Shown here piece by piece: positions 9,373 to 19,978 of a stretch of DNA of 64,000 bases; within the stretch, counting starts at the first letter, position 1, and each line of letters starts with the position of its first letter. A model generated the notes under the pieces. That model was not told where the DNA came from, made no database searches, and saw nothing but the letters and a program-made list of their open reading frames with translations. Origin of the DNA: Emiliania huxleyi CCMP1516. Its lineage: Eukaryota > Haptophyta > Isochrysidales > Noelaerhabdaceae. Location of the stretch: assembly GCF_000372725.1 (NCBI RefSeq), contig NW_005200600.1, positions 856,569 through 920,568 of the forward strand. The letters are read 5' to 3'. A program made the translations under genes and the position numbers.

Positions 9373-9962
9373 CTGATTGTCTGCTGAGATATTGTTTTGT
9401 GTAATGTGTACTTGAGTGCATCGAACATCACGATACATTACACACTGCGATATTAGCCGATGTGTACACAAAGAGCTTTGTGTGGGGTTGTGTGGGGCGG
9501 TTATGAGACTTCTATCCACTATCGCTTTCATCTTTCAAAGACCTCGGACGGCCTTGATGAGTGAGAGTGGGAGGCTGGGCTCGCTCTTGGTCTTGCGTCT
9601 TGGACTTTGTGAGTCGCGCGAACGACGTGCACGTGGGGGTGGGGCTAAACCATAATTTAGCAGCCTGCGCCTGTCTCGCGCACAAAAGGAGCCGTCCGCC
9701 GAGGACAGCGAAACGGGTTGATTGATTGATGGGAAGGCGAAACACAGTCCGACCAACGACTGGGACACCAAGGCGGGGGTGGACGCTTATAACGGGGTTT
9801 CGGAAAAGAAAAAAACGGTGGGGGAAAGAGCTGATTCTCGCAAACCGACCAACGCACTTCCGCTGCGTCGGCCAGCTCCGCACTTCCGCGTGCTGTTCCG
9901 CGTGGCCTGCTTCGCCGCCAGCAACCGGACCTCAAAGCGCGAAGCATACAGCGTTCCTTAAC
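9373..9962. other. Intergenic, no gene seen
   Basis: Sequence of lower GC than the neighbours. A frame continuous with the next gene extends upstream to 9726 but has no family support, and I place the start at 9963. It may be 5' untranslated sequence. Confidence 0.4.
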
Positions 9963-10667
9963 ATGTACATTCCCGCCGGCTCCTTCACCGCCGCGCAAGC
10001 CGCGATGCTGGCCGCGGCGCAGCGGCTCTTTATCTTTGAGCAGCTGATCATATTCCCTCTCTACTACCTGCCTGGGCTTCGTGGCCTGGCGGGCGGCGAC
10101 GGCCGAGCCGCCAAATTCCCGTGCTCCATCTCGTGGATGACGCGCAGAGGGCTGCCGAGGCATTGCACCCTCTGCTTCTGGAACCTCGGCTGGGTATGCT
10201 TGATGCGTGCTCTGCTCAAGGACGGCGACGTTGCCGCCATGTCCTTCGCCGACTGGCTCCGTGCGGGCTTCATGATGCAGATGTACGCCGCTGGCTTCAC
10301 GACCGTCGTCCTCACGCCGATGAAAGGGCCTGACGTGGCGATGGGCGCGAGCGACGCGCTGCACTGCTACGCCGCGATGCTGTACGTCTTTGACCACTTT
10401 ATCGCCAACCAATTCGTGCTCGGCGTCTCGGCGGCCTACTCCGTGGCATTCGTCGCCGCCAGCCTACTTTGCGGCGTGTTCCAGGCGCTTCGCGCTGACG
10501 GCGAGCGCCTTGGGCGGGCGCTGCACGGCCGCCTGGGCGGCGGGCAGAGAGTCCGCCTCAAGCCCTTCCTGTATGCCCTCGACCTCGGCTTCATGGTCAC
10601 CGAGAACGCGCTCTTCTTCATCTTCCTGTTTGGGATGACGAGCGGCGTGTCCGTCGTGGAGACTTGA
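9963..10667 (+). CDS. Multi-pass membrane protein, unknown family
   Basis: From ATG 9963 (MYIPAGSFTAAQAAM) the frame encodes about 234 residues with roughly five or six hydrophobic segments: FIFEQLIIFPLYYLPGL, TLCFWNLGWVCLMRALL, FMMQMYAAGFTTVVLTPM, CYAAMLYVFDHFIANQFVLG, AYSVAFVAASLLCGVFQAL and a last one, ALFFIFLFGMTSGVS. The product is therefore an integral membrane protein. I recognise no motif that names a transporter or enzyme. No intron is needed. The upstream in-frame extension to 9726 is charged and lacks conservation cues, so the internal ATG was preferred. Confidence 0.6.
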   Translation: MYIPAGSFTAAQAAMLAAAQRLFIFEQLIIFPLYYLPGLRGLAGGDGRAAKFPCSISWMTRRGLPRHCTLCFWNLGWVCLMRALLKDGDVAAMSFADWLRAGFMMQMYAAGFTTVVLTPMKGPDVAMGASDALHCYAAMLYVFDHFIANQFVLGVSAAYSVAFVAASLLCGVFQALRADGERLGRALHGRLGGGQRVRLKPFLYALDLGFMVTENALFFIFLFGMTSGVSVVET

Positions 10668-10846
10668 GAGACGTGGGAGGGATTGGGCTTTCGTGTGATG
10701 TTGCGACTTGCGAGACTGTCGTCTTGTTGGACTTTGCGCGCGATCATTGTACATTGACTGAGTCGACCTGGCGGGTTGCGGCGCTTGTGCGTGGCCGCCG
10801 CTACCTTGTCGTTTTCTCATTAAGCTCCGATGAACCGTCAGTAAAA

Positions 10847-13302
10847 TCACTCGGAGCAGTGCATCTCCTCGCTCAAGCCCGGGATGATCGGGTGCGGGTT
10901 CCACACGCCCCACACCCGCTCCCACGCCCGCAGAGGCGGTAGCCGCGCGAGCTCGCCGTCCTCGCACGCCGCGCCGCTCGGGCGCCCCTCGGCCGACACG
11001 ACGACGCACTCGGCCACGCCGCGGGCGGGGTCCTCCGACACGCTCACCCGCCGCACGCCCGCCGACGAACCTCGCCACGCCTCGTCCCCCTCGGGCCCGG
11101 CGAGCACGCTGTACTCGAGGGCGAAGGCCTCGCCCGCCCCGCGCGCCTCGGAGAGCAGTAACAACAGTCATACAATAATGAGGAGGAGGAAGAGGAAGAG
11201 GAGGAGGAGGAGGAGGAGGAGGAGGAGGCCTCGGCGAGCAGGCGGCGCAGCTCGAGGCTATATCTCGGCTGTATCTCAGCTGTATCTCTCGGCTGTATCT
11301 CGGGTCGCCTCGGCGAGCAGGCGGCGCAGCTCGAGGCTCGGCACCGTGTACCGCACGAATCTCGCGGGCGGTGGCGGCAGCGCCTACCGCAGAGAGCAAC
11401 CTCGGGTGCAGCTCGGCGAGGAGAGCAGCCTCGTCCAATCTCGGAGAATCTCGGCTAGATCTCGCCCACGCGCCGAGCACGCGCCCCATCGCGAAGTTGA
11501 ACTGGCGGCCGGAGTGGCCCGAGGCTCGCAGGAGGGCGACGGCGCGCGGCGAGAAGACGGAGGAGAAGTCGCCTGTCCGCAGCTGTCTTGTCTCGAGCTC
11601 GGAGCTCTCTCTTGCCCGGGGGGGGGGGGAGGGCGGAGAGGAAGGAGTCGCCGGGGTAGAGGGCGTTGACAGCGGCGGAGGAGCAGGCCTCGACCCGCAC
11701 GACCGCTCCGGTCAGGCGGAGCAGGTTCGTGGGGAGGAGGAGGTGGTTCGAGCCGCCCACCACGCGCAAGTTCGAGTACATGATCGAGCCGCCTGCAGAC
11801 AATCTCGGGGTGATCTCGGGTCCTCTCAAGCACGAGTGATGCGCCGAAGATGGGCCACATCTCGGCTGCATCTCGGCCACCTCTCGGCCACCTCTCGGCC
11901 ATCTCTCGGCCACCTCTCGGCTACATCTCGCCCAAGTTCTGCATGCCGAGGATGGGGCCCGCGAAGGCGTGTGCAAACGCGACGCTGAGCAGTGCCGGCG
12001 CCGCTCTCCGCCCGAACCCCTGGCTCGCGTAGCCACTTGCGCCACTGCCGGCCGAGGCTGCGGCGGCCGAGGGCGAGGCGGCGGCAGCAGACGCCACCCC
12101 TCGCGACGCCACCCCTCCGGCCACCCCTCGCAGCACCACGCCGGCGAGCAGGACAAAGGTGGGGACGCTCCAGTCGACGCCGGCGGCAAACATGATCGAC
12201 ATCTGCCCCACCTCGCCCGCCGCCGCGCCGGAGCCATCCCCGCCCGAGGAGGTCGCCTGCTCACAGCTTCCTCTGCTCGCTTCACGGAGTTCGTGTTTAG
12301 GCGCCCGCCTCGGCGGGCGGACGTCGCCGCGGCGGCGGCGGCGGCCGCTGCAGCGGCGAGCGAGGTGAGAGACGCGGCAGAGACGGCCTCGCTGGCAGAG
12401 CGAGGCAGGCTTGCGGCACGCGCGAGCGCCTCGGGAGGGGCGAAGGCCGCGAGGCGGCACGCCATCAGCACGGAGAAGGCGCCGACGTTGTTGGGCGGCG
12501 GGGTGAGGGCGATGCCGAAGTGGAGGAGGAGGGCGAGGCAGACGCCGGCCACGGCCGTGCCTCTGCCGCCCACGCCCGCCGCCGCGGCGAGCAGGGCGAG
12601 GCTGAGGACCTATCCCCAGTCCTCAGCCATTGACAGGCTCGCAGCCATTCTCAGCAGGCCAACAGGGCGAGGGCGAGGACCGACTCGCCGAGCGCGACAG
12701 TGCAGGGTGCGGCGGCTACCAGAGACGCGAGCAGCGGGAGCGATAGGGTGTCCGGCAGGTAGGCGGTGAGGAGCTGCGCCACGTACGGCGAGGCGCAGGA
12801 GTAGCGGTGGTCGAGGAAGGAGCTGTTGAGCCTACAGGGACGGTTCTTGTTGCAGAGAAATGTCCGGGAAGCAGCCGTGGCGAGGAAGGAGCTGTTGATG
12901 CTTGAAGAGTGCGGCGGAGGAGTAGAAGAAGGCGAGCTGCCACCGTACGACACGGTTCGCGTCTCGCAGCGCAAACGAACGCTGCGCGTTGGAGAGGGAA
13001 ATGGAGAGGCCGCCGCCGGAGCCAGAAAGCAGCTGGGCGACGAGCGAGAGGAGGAGGGCGGCGTCGGTCTGGGCGCACCAGAAGTGCGACTCCCATGCGT
13101 TGGGCCACGGCTCGCAGTTGGCGTAGATCCGCACCGCGAGAGCAGCGCACAGGACAGGCGGCCAGCCGGAGGAGAGTGCGCTGGCTGCAACCAGCAGCGC
13201 CTGCAGCCTGTCAAACGGGCTGGCGATGCCGGTGTAGAAGAGGATCAGCGCCTGCTGCGCGGCCCAGAGGAGCGAGAACGCGGCGAGGCCATCCCGTGCC
13301 AT
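10847..13302 (-). CDS. HTTM/gamma-carboxylase-like multi-pass membrane protein
   Basis: The ATG at 13302 starts MARDGLAAFSLLWAAQQALI, the first of several membrane segments (QALLVAASALSSG, AALLLSLVAQLLSG, LAFFYSSAALFK). After a GC-AG intron the frame gives LNSSFLDHRYSCASPYVAQL, a pattern like the K-hydrophobic-NPxW/FL step of HTTM and vitamin-K gamma-carboxylase proteins. Later exons add AGVCLALLLHFGIALTPPPN, TFVLLAGVVLRGV, then MYSNLRVVGGSNHLLLPTNL, typical of the family's MFSNLR..GG.SNHL segment, then FNFAMGRVLGAWA, RFVRYTVPSLELRRLLAE and a soluble tail ending at 10847 (VWGVWNPHPIIPGLSEEM). About eight exons. Introns near 11250-11330 and 11850-11935 are made of CATCTCGGC repeats, and an (AGG)n tract lies at 11178-11228. 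Whether carboxylase chemistry exists is unknown. Confidence 0.5.
12610..12680 (-). other. 71-nt GT-AG intron flanked by a direct repeat
   Basis: The intron begins GTCCTCGCCCTCGCCCTGTT and the next exon begins GTCCTCAGCCTCGCCCTGCT; about 20 of 24 bases match. Splicing gives LGES|VLSLALLAAAAG in frame. Confidence 0.65.
12832..12901 (-). other. 70-nt GC-AG intron flanked by a direct repeat
   Basis: The intron begins GCATCAACAGCTCCTTCCTC and the next exon begins GCTCAACAGCTCCTTCCTCG, identical apart from one extra base. Joining AA|G restores FK|LNSSFLDHR, the expected family sequence. Confidence 0.7.
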
Positions 13303-13969
13303 GTTCGTCTTTGGTGTCGGTAGCACGGTAGGGGGTGGGCGGGGCCTCTACTCGCCAGCGCGAAAAACACACTGAACAAAAGAAAAACAAAGAACTCTCT
13401 CGACAAAAGAGATCGAGCACTCTCCAAGTGCGGCTTGAGTAGAGGCTCTGGCTCATGAAAGAAACTAGAAAGTTAGCGGAACGAACAAACGCGGTACCGT
13501 TCAAACCCGTGCACGGCGGCTCCAGTTAGTTCCATGACCTTTGCCTTTTTTGAGTGTGTGAGCTGTGTGAGCCGCTGTCTGGCCCCCCACCCCCCCGCGC
13601 ACGCACGACTCAACAGGAGAAGCCCCTCCCCGGCCGCAGCCGGCTGCTGCGCGCCGTCGAGCAAGCCCACAGGAGCGTACCGCGCCGCCTCATGCAGCGG
13701 CTCAACGACACAGGTCGGGTGGGTGACTCTCGTCGCGTGTCACGCACGCAGGGGCGGGTGGTCTCGGGTCTATATCTCGAGTCACCGGTGTGGCCCATGC
13801 TAGCGGTAGCGCCGTCCGCATCCGAGCGCGTTCCCGCCGAGGCAGAGGCGGCACACAGCGCTCACATGGCATACATGTTGCAAATCTGGAGGAAGAGCTT
13901 TTTAGTGTAAACAAACGGCATATTGTGCGAAATGCGGGCGCGGCGCGCCGCACTGCACCAGGCCCGCCG
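13303..13969. other. Intergenic, no gene seen
   Basis: The interval between the starts and ends of two minus-strand genes. Several short frames exist on both strands but none has a recognisable product. A CT-rich segment lies near 13400-13460. Confidence 0.4.
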
Positions 13970-16900
13970 CTACAGGATGTCGTGCGCCTCAAAGGCGCGG
14001 AAGAGGCGGCTCGCGACGTTCTGGACGAGGACGCCGGGGTCGTTTTCGATGATGTCGGTGAGGACGGGCTTGAGCCGGTGCCGCTCGACGAGCAGCTTTG
14101 GCGAGCGGTGGTGCTCGTAGAGGGAAGTCATGATGTCGAGCAGCAGCCGGCGGACGAGGGCGTCCTGGTGCCTCAGCCGCTTGACGAGCGACGAGACAAA
14201 GGGCGAGACTCCGGCGTGGCCGGCGAGCTTGCCGAGCGCGCGGTTGACGGGCGCCGAGTTGTACACGATCTGACGGAGCGGCTCGAGCATGTTGACGAAC
14301 GAGTTGTTGCCGCAGTCCATCACGCCCTGCAGCGCCTGCACGCCCTGCGGCCCCTCCATCACCTGATACGATGTGAAGCTAATCATCTCACCGTGTCTCC
14401 TCTGCTCGCCCTGCGGCCCGCTCCCTCACCTTTGAGACGTACGCCCCCTCGTCGAGCAGCCAGACCAGCAGCGCGTCCAAGGCCGCCTCCTGCCAAAACT
14501 CGGTCGCGAGCAGGCCGAGGTAGAACTGCACCCCGCGGTGGTGCTTGAGCTCGGCGCGGGCGCGCTTCGACGCCTTTGCGATGTCGCACACGATGGGCAG
14601 CGCAAACTGCTTGAGCGGCGACCCCTGCTCGATGAGCGCCTGCAGCGGCGGCAGCACCCCGTTGATGGCCGCCTCCTCCTGCCGCGAGCGCGAGATCTTG
14701 CAGAGCAGGTACAGCGCGTTGACGCAGACGTTGCGCATCTCCGCCCAGCTCGACATGGCGTGCGCCTGCGCCTGCGTCAGCTTGAGCATCGCAACCAGCG
14801 TCGGCACCGCCTTGGCGCGCTGCAGCGCCTCCATGTGGGAGGCGTCGCCCATGCAGAGGTGCTTGATGCAGCGCAGCAGCTTGAGCACCACCTCTGGCCC
14901 AAACTCGTGCGGCCGCTCGACCACGCGGATCAAGCCGGGCAGCACGAGCCGCGTCGCGATCTGCGCCTTCACGACGGTGTCCGCGCACGAGAAGAGCAAA
15001 AAGATCTCCGACGCGCGCTCTGCGTGGCCGGGGTGCTTCGCGTTGATCTCGTGCAGCGCGTGCATCAGCAGCTCGAGCACGCCGAGCTCGACAAAGGTGC
15101 GGCAGAGGTCGTTGCGGGGCGAGTGCCCCTTCATGTCGAGCACCGACTTCATCGCGTCGATCGAGAAGAGGACGAGCTCGTGCGACTCGGCGGGCGAGAG
15201 CAGCAGCCGCACGAGCGCGGGCAGGCCGTAGCACGCGACGAACATCTGCAGCGTGAGCACGGAGCGGGTGCACATCGTGTGGATGAAGCGGGCCGCCTCG
15301 AGGCGCGTCCCCTGCGGCAGGTGGGGCTCCGTGAAGCGGAGCACGGCGGGGATGACGCCGAGCAAGCACGCGGTCTCGCAGACGGCCACGCCGCCGCGCT
15401 GCAGGATCGCGTTGAGCAGCTCGAGCAGCTTGAGGTTGACGCGCGTCGAGTCGGACGAGGAGAGCATGTGCACCTAGGGTTAGGGTTAGGGTTAGGGTTA
15501 GGGTTAGGGTTAGGGTTAGGGTTAGGACGAGGAGAGCATGTGCACCAGCGGGAGCATGCCGTGCTCCGACATGAAGACGGCGGCCTCGTTGGCGCGGCTC
15601 TCGCCGGAGCGGCTCCCGGCGCGCTCCGAGGACACGGAGATCGAGTTTGCGCGCGAGCCCTCCTTGCCCTCGGCGATGGGGTGCATGGAGCCGTCCGGCC
15701 CGTCGGGCGAGAAGATCTCGAGCAGCTTTCCGCACGCGTCGATCGCGACGCCCTCGTGCTTCTGCTGCGACGCCTTTTGCAGCTGCTGGATGTGGCCGCG
15801 CAGGAGCTCGCGCTGCCTCGTCGCAGCCTCGTCGGTGTGGGTCGGCTTGAGGCTGACGGGAGGGAGGTCTGAGAACGGGTCCGAGTAGTCCAGGGAGGAA
15901 GACGCGTCCTCGAGCGCAGAGTCGGACGGCGAGGGCCACGGCGTCTTGAGCCGCTGGGCCAGCAGCGCGGCGAAGCGGGGCACCGGCGCGTCGCGGCGCA
16001 GCAAGTCCGAGTAGTTGGTCGAGAGCGACTCGTCCGGCCGCTCGGCGAACTGGATGAGGATGTTGAGCACCTCTCCGCCGTGCGGGTGCCCGTCGAGCGA
16101 CGTGCGGCCGTGGTGCAGCCGCTGCTGCGCCGCGGCGGCGGCGGCGACCATCTCCTCCAGGTATGCGTCGCCGATGAGGTTCTTCGGCCTCCGCGCTAGG
16201 TGGGGCGCGCCGAAAGCGGCGGAGGCGGCGGAGGCGTGTGGCATTCGGTCGGTCGAGCTCGGGCGGTAGAGGAAAGGCGCGGCGCCGCCGCTCATGCCGC
16301 GCGAGGGGTGGTCGGTGTAGATGGAGGAGCCTGTGCCGGTGCCGGGGGCGAGGCCGAGGGAGGAGGAGGAGGAGGAGGAGCCCGTCGAGTGCACGCGCCG
16401 GTGGCCTCCCGGCGCCGTCGCGCCTCCGGTGCCTCTCTGGTCGCCCCTCGCCCCGGCGGTCGCCTGGGCGAGGGAGGTGATGGTGCTGGCCCGCGCCGCC
16501 TCGCCGCCCGCCGACGAGTCGGAGGGGCCGGAGTAGCAGGCCGTGTTGCCTCGCCCGTCGCCGCGCGGCGTCTGGTTGGAGCGCTGCATGGACAGGTTGT
16601 GGGCGACGATCTCTTCCACCGCTCGGATGGTCTCCTCCTTCGGGTTGATGACGTCCTTGATGTGCTCCGGAAGAGGGTGCGACGTGTAGCCGTCGGCGCC
16701 AGACAGCGTCGGCGGGTCCCACACCTCCACCGGCATCGCCGGCGCGGCGGCCATCGCGTCGGGAGGCGCGTCGGCGGCGGAGTCGTGAGGCTGCGTGAGC
16801 CACGGGTGCGTCTTGAGCCGCAGCGCGTTGGGCCGCTGGGCGGTGTCCTTTTTGAAGCAGAGGAGCAGAAAGTCGTTGAGCTGGCGGGAGATGTTGTCGG

Positions 16901-18079
16901 GGACGGGCGGGTGCGAGTCGTGGACGATGCGGAAGAGAGCGGACATCGGCGCCATCTCGAAGTAGGGCGGCGCGCCCGAGATGAGCTCGACGACCTATCC
17001 GTAAGGAATGAACGCTCATTCATCGGTGGCGAGAGGCGGTGCGCCGGAGAGGACTCGACGGCCGTGCAGCCGACGGACCAGATGTCGGACGCCGTGGTGA
17101 AACCGCTCATCTGGATGATCTCTGGCGCCATCCAGTAGGGCGTGCCGACGACAGAGTTGGCCTGCGTGTCGAGCCCCGCGGCCTCCAGCTTGGTGGCCAC
17201 GCCGAAGTCTGCAAGCTTGACCTGACGAGACAGCGCCGCACGCAGAATGAGCAGTCCGGCCATTGAACGAGAAGAAGGGGGTCGGCGAGGCCAACCTTGC
17301 CGCCGGTCGAGATGAGAATGTTGGCCCCCTTGATGTCTCTGTGGATCACGCCCTGCTCGTGCAGGAAGTGGAGCCCCTCGAGCACCTGCTCACGCCTCGA
17401 GGTGTGAAGAGCCGCTGCTCACCGCCGCGCAGCACTTATGACGACGATGAATAGAGGTGCCTGCAGCGTGTAGATTCCGACGAGGGACTCGTTCAGCCGC
17501 CCGAAGCGCTTGACGATCTGCGAGAGGGAGCCGTTCTCCACGAACTCCATCACGATGTAGAGCGACTCCTTTGTGTTGAAGGACTCGATGTACTCGACGA
17601 TGTACGGGTTGGTCAGCAGCTTCAGCAGGTTGATCTCCTGCGGACGGGCCGGGAGGGCGGGTGCGCGGAGCGTACGGCGTGCGCTGCCGGCGGCCGGCAC
17701 ATACGCGCTGGGTGAGTGCCAAGACCGCTCGCTGGCGAGCGAGAGGAGCGCGGTGCGGCGCAGTGGAGACGGCTGCTCTGGGCAGCGTGCGGCTTGCGCC
17801 TGCTGCAGCAGGTTAAGCTGCTCCTTGGAGACGCCCCGCAGCGTCACCTGCTTGATGGCCACCATCCCTCCCGTCTGCGTGTTTAGCGCCTGCGGGAGCG
17901 GAGAGGCGCGGGACGCAGTGGCCGTCGGCCGTGCGAGCGGAGACGCAGGCGGCAGGCGGCGGCCGCTGCAGCACCTTGTACACGAGTCCACTCGCGCCGC
18001 GGCCAATCTCCTCGCCGAGGGTGTAGCGAGAATTTAGGCTGTGCGGCGCAGCCTTGCCTCCAATCTTTGGCGGTGGCAT
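13970..18079 (-). CDS. MAP3K-epsilon/Cdc7-type protein kinase with armadillo repeats
   Basis: The ATG at 18079 (MPPPKIGGK) leads to [18 protein letters not shown], the glycine loop, then MVAIKQVTL with the ATP lysine, [60 protein letters not shown] (catalytic loop), [38 protein letters not shown] and [20 protein letters not shown] with [20 protein letters not shown]. This is the MAP3K-epsilon/SepH/Cdc7 class, linked in other eukaryotes to cytokinesis and septation signalling. A serine-rich linker follows. Exons at 14430-15473 and 13970-14362 encode a long armadillo/HEAT-like array ([34 protein letters not shown]). Length and architecture match the plant protein. Many short introns carry direct repeats; one is telomeric. 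Exon limits within 17300-17960 are approximate. Confidence 0.85.
14363..14429 (-). other. 67-nt GT-AG intron flanked by a direct repeat
   Basis: The intron begins GTGAGGGAGCGGGCCGCAGG and the exon begins GTGATGGAGGGGCCGCAGGG, the same sequence with one substitution and one indel. Splicing yields [17 protein letters not shown]. Confidence 0.7.
15453..15546 (-). repeat. Telomeric-repeat intron (72 nt, GT-AG) between 22-bp direct repeats
   Basis: Two identical 22-bp copies (15453-15474 and 15525-15546, core GAGGAGAGCATGTGCACC) flank eight TTAGGG-type units (15475-15524). On the coding strand the intron 15474-15545 runs from CTG|GTGCAC to CCTAG|GTGCAC, so the CCCTAA array itself supplies the TAG acceptor. 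Splicing gives [18 protein letters not shown]. Reading through meets TAA stops, so removal is required. Confidence 0.85.
16995..17062 (-). other. 68-nt GC-AG intron flanked by a diverged direct repeat
   Basis: The intron begins GCCGTCGAGTCCTCTCCGGC and the exon begins GTCGTCGAGCTCATCTCGGG. Splicing TGCACG|GTCGTC gives [15 protein letters not shown], the conserved kinase subdomain; reading on without splicing destroys it. Confidence 0.7.
17222..17295 (-). other. 74-nt GT-AG intron flanked by a strongly diverged direct repeat
   Basis: The intron start translates VGLADPL and the exon start VKLADFG, so they are recognisably copies. Splicing gives [18 protein letters not shown] count this as the oldest-looking example. 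Confidence 0.55.
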
Positions 18080-18558
18080 TCCTACCAAATAGTGGCGGAG
18101 CTCCAATGGGCAGCGCGCCGAGGCGCTCAGTCGGCCACTCCTTTTCCGCAAAAGAATTTCGTGTCGCCCTGGTGTGTTGTGGCGGTTTCTTTCTTTCTTT
18201 CCAAGTTCACATCTCTCTCTCAGAGCAGACAGGCTCGACACACAGGCGCGTACCACTGGCGCGTGCTAGCACTAACACAGGCAAACGAGCATACAGTTAC
18301 TTTGACTAAGCACTTGGAGCACTTCCACACTTGCCCGGTTGCCGGGACTTGGAGTACAGTCGGTATCCTTACAATGGGATTTTTTTTCGGGCGGCCAACG
18401 CGTTGAGAGTGGCGCAAAACGATCTGGCCATCTGCTCCCTGCGCTCCCTCTTGAGGGCGAAAGGTTAATTAAAAAGACTGGCTCCAAGGAGAACGAGTGC
18501 GCCGCCCAACCGCCTCTCGGACGCCACTTTGCTCACCCGCGTGCTGCGCGCGTGGCGC
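18080..18558. other. Intergenic, family E tail fragment only
   Basis: A GGTGTGTTGTGGCGG segment followed by a TTTC tract lies at about 18168-18207, resembling the end of family E. No coding or RNA gene is evident. Confidence 0.4.
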
Positions 18559-19978
18559 TCAGTCCACGTCCACCCACACCACCCTCGCCGGCTGGACAGT
18601 GTCCACGAGGCCCGTCCAGCCCGCGGGCAGCACCGCGGTGTCTCCCGCGACGCAGCGGCGCGACGAGCCGTCGGCGTTGGTGAGGAAGAGGACGCCTGCG
18701 ACTCGGGGGCGTGGGTGAGACGCTCGAGCACCCTGCTACTACCTGCTAGTCCTGAGCACTGCTCGGGCGCACCGTCGAGAATCCAGAGGAACTTTGCCGT
18801 CGCGCTCGACCAGAAGCCAGCCTCAGCGGCGCTGACCGCAACGCTGCCGGGCGCTAGAGGCGCGACGCCGACCTGTAGTGTGCGCGGCAGCGGGGTCGCG
18901 GGCTCCGCGGTCTCTCTGTACCCTGTCTCTTCCTCGCCGCAGCCCTCTGCGCAGCGCGTGTGGTCCCGAGGGGGAGGGGTGCAGGGGAGCGCGGCCGTTG
19001 GATGTGTTGCCGAGTGCTGCATGGCGTGCAGGGGTCTGCATGCCGCGTCCAGGGGGCGCCCACCCGCGTGTGCCCGCCGTCGTAGATGGTTCCCTCGTGC
19101 AGCGGCGCGCCGAAGTGCGGCCAGGCAGGCGCCACCACCGCCCGCACCACCCCGTCCGCACCGGCAGGCACGTCTGGGTGGTCATGCACCACCCACACCT
19201 GCGAGGCAGCCTCGACCGATCGCGGGGCTGTCTCGGGCGATCTCGGGCACTCTCGGGCCACACCGCGCAACTCTCGGTCAATCTCAGTCCGTCTCGCGGG
19301 GTGCCGGCCCTCCACCTTGTGCAGGAAGCGAGCCACGTCCCACCTGCCGCTCCAGTGCCTCGGGAGGACGACCACGTCGTTGGGGCCGAAGGAGTGCTGC
19401 GTACCATCCACGTCCGTCACGCAGCCCCACCCCTCGAGCACGAGGAAGGTCTCGGTGGTCGGCCGCAGCTTTGGCGAGTCCCAACCGCCCTCGCTGCAAG
19501 CCCACGACCCTGCACGCGCCCCGCTCCACGCATCCTTTGCGATCGGCCGCGACCAATCCTCGGGCTCGCCCACGTCCACGAGCGAGCCGCCCGCCCGCCG
19601 CGTGCCCTTGGACGCCAGCTTGTCCAGCGCAAAGTACGAGAGCGGTGCGTGCACGAAGGCTAATCTCGCCGCGCTCTCTGCCGGCGAGCTCTGACCGCGC
19701 CACGCGGGCTCGTCCGGCTGGGTGCGAGCGAGCCACGCCTGCTTCGCGGCCGCCTCATCGACCGGCGGGGCCGCAGCGACGGTGGGCTCCACTGAGCCGC
19801 TGAGCTGCGACGGCGGGCCCCACGACGGCTGCGTCCTCGCGAGCCACGCCTGCTTGGCGGCGAGCTCGGCCGACAGGGCTGCGCCGCCAGTGCGCACGGA
19901 GGAGGCCGGCACGTTGCGCCGGCCGGCAGTGGAGGCCGGCAACCAGGTTGGGCTAGAAGCGAAGAGTGTAGAGAGCAT
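18559..19978 (-). CDS. Double cupin (DUF861-type) protein
   Basis: From ATG 19978 (MLSTLFASSPTWLPASTAGR, transit-peptide-like) the protein has two copies of AAKQAWLARTQP (near residues 40 and 77), then a first cupin: ALDKLASKGTRRAGG, ACSEGGWDSPKLRPTTETFL, VLEGWGCVTDVDGTQHSFGP, NDVVVLPRHWSGRWDVARF. Introns follow, one holding TCTCGGGC repeats at 19210-19300. QVWVVHDHPDVPAG and GAPLHEGTIYDGG then lead into a second cupin: SVAVSAAEAGFWSS, TAKFLWILDGAPEQ, FLTNADGSSRRCVAGDTAVL and PAGWTGLVDTV, ending VVWVDVD at 18559. Cupins of this class bind metal in a beta-barrel. The first keeps the TE..VLEG and GPND..LP signature; histidine ligands are not obvious. Substrate is unknown. Confidence 0.7.

Noticed and set aside
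15475..15524. TTAGGG array as a chromosome end
   Set aside because: Only about 50 bases, fully internal, flanked by exon copies, with genes continuing on both sides.
14383..17019. An 878-residue open frame on the minus strand with basic, repetitive composition and LTLTLT runs
   Set aside because: It is an alternate frame of the MAP3K/armadillo gene; the LTLTLT part is the telomeric array. The kinase frame has family conservation, this one has none.
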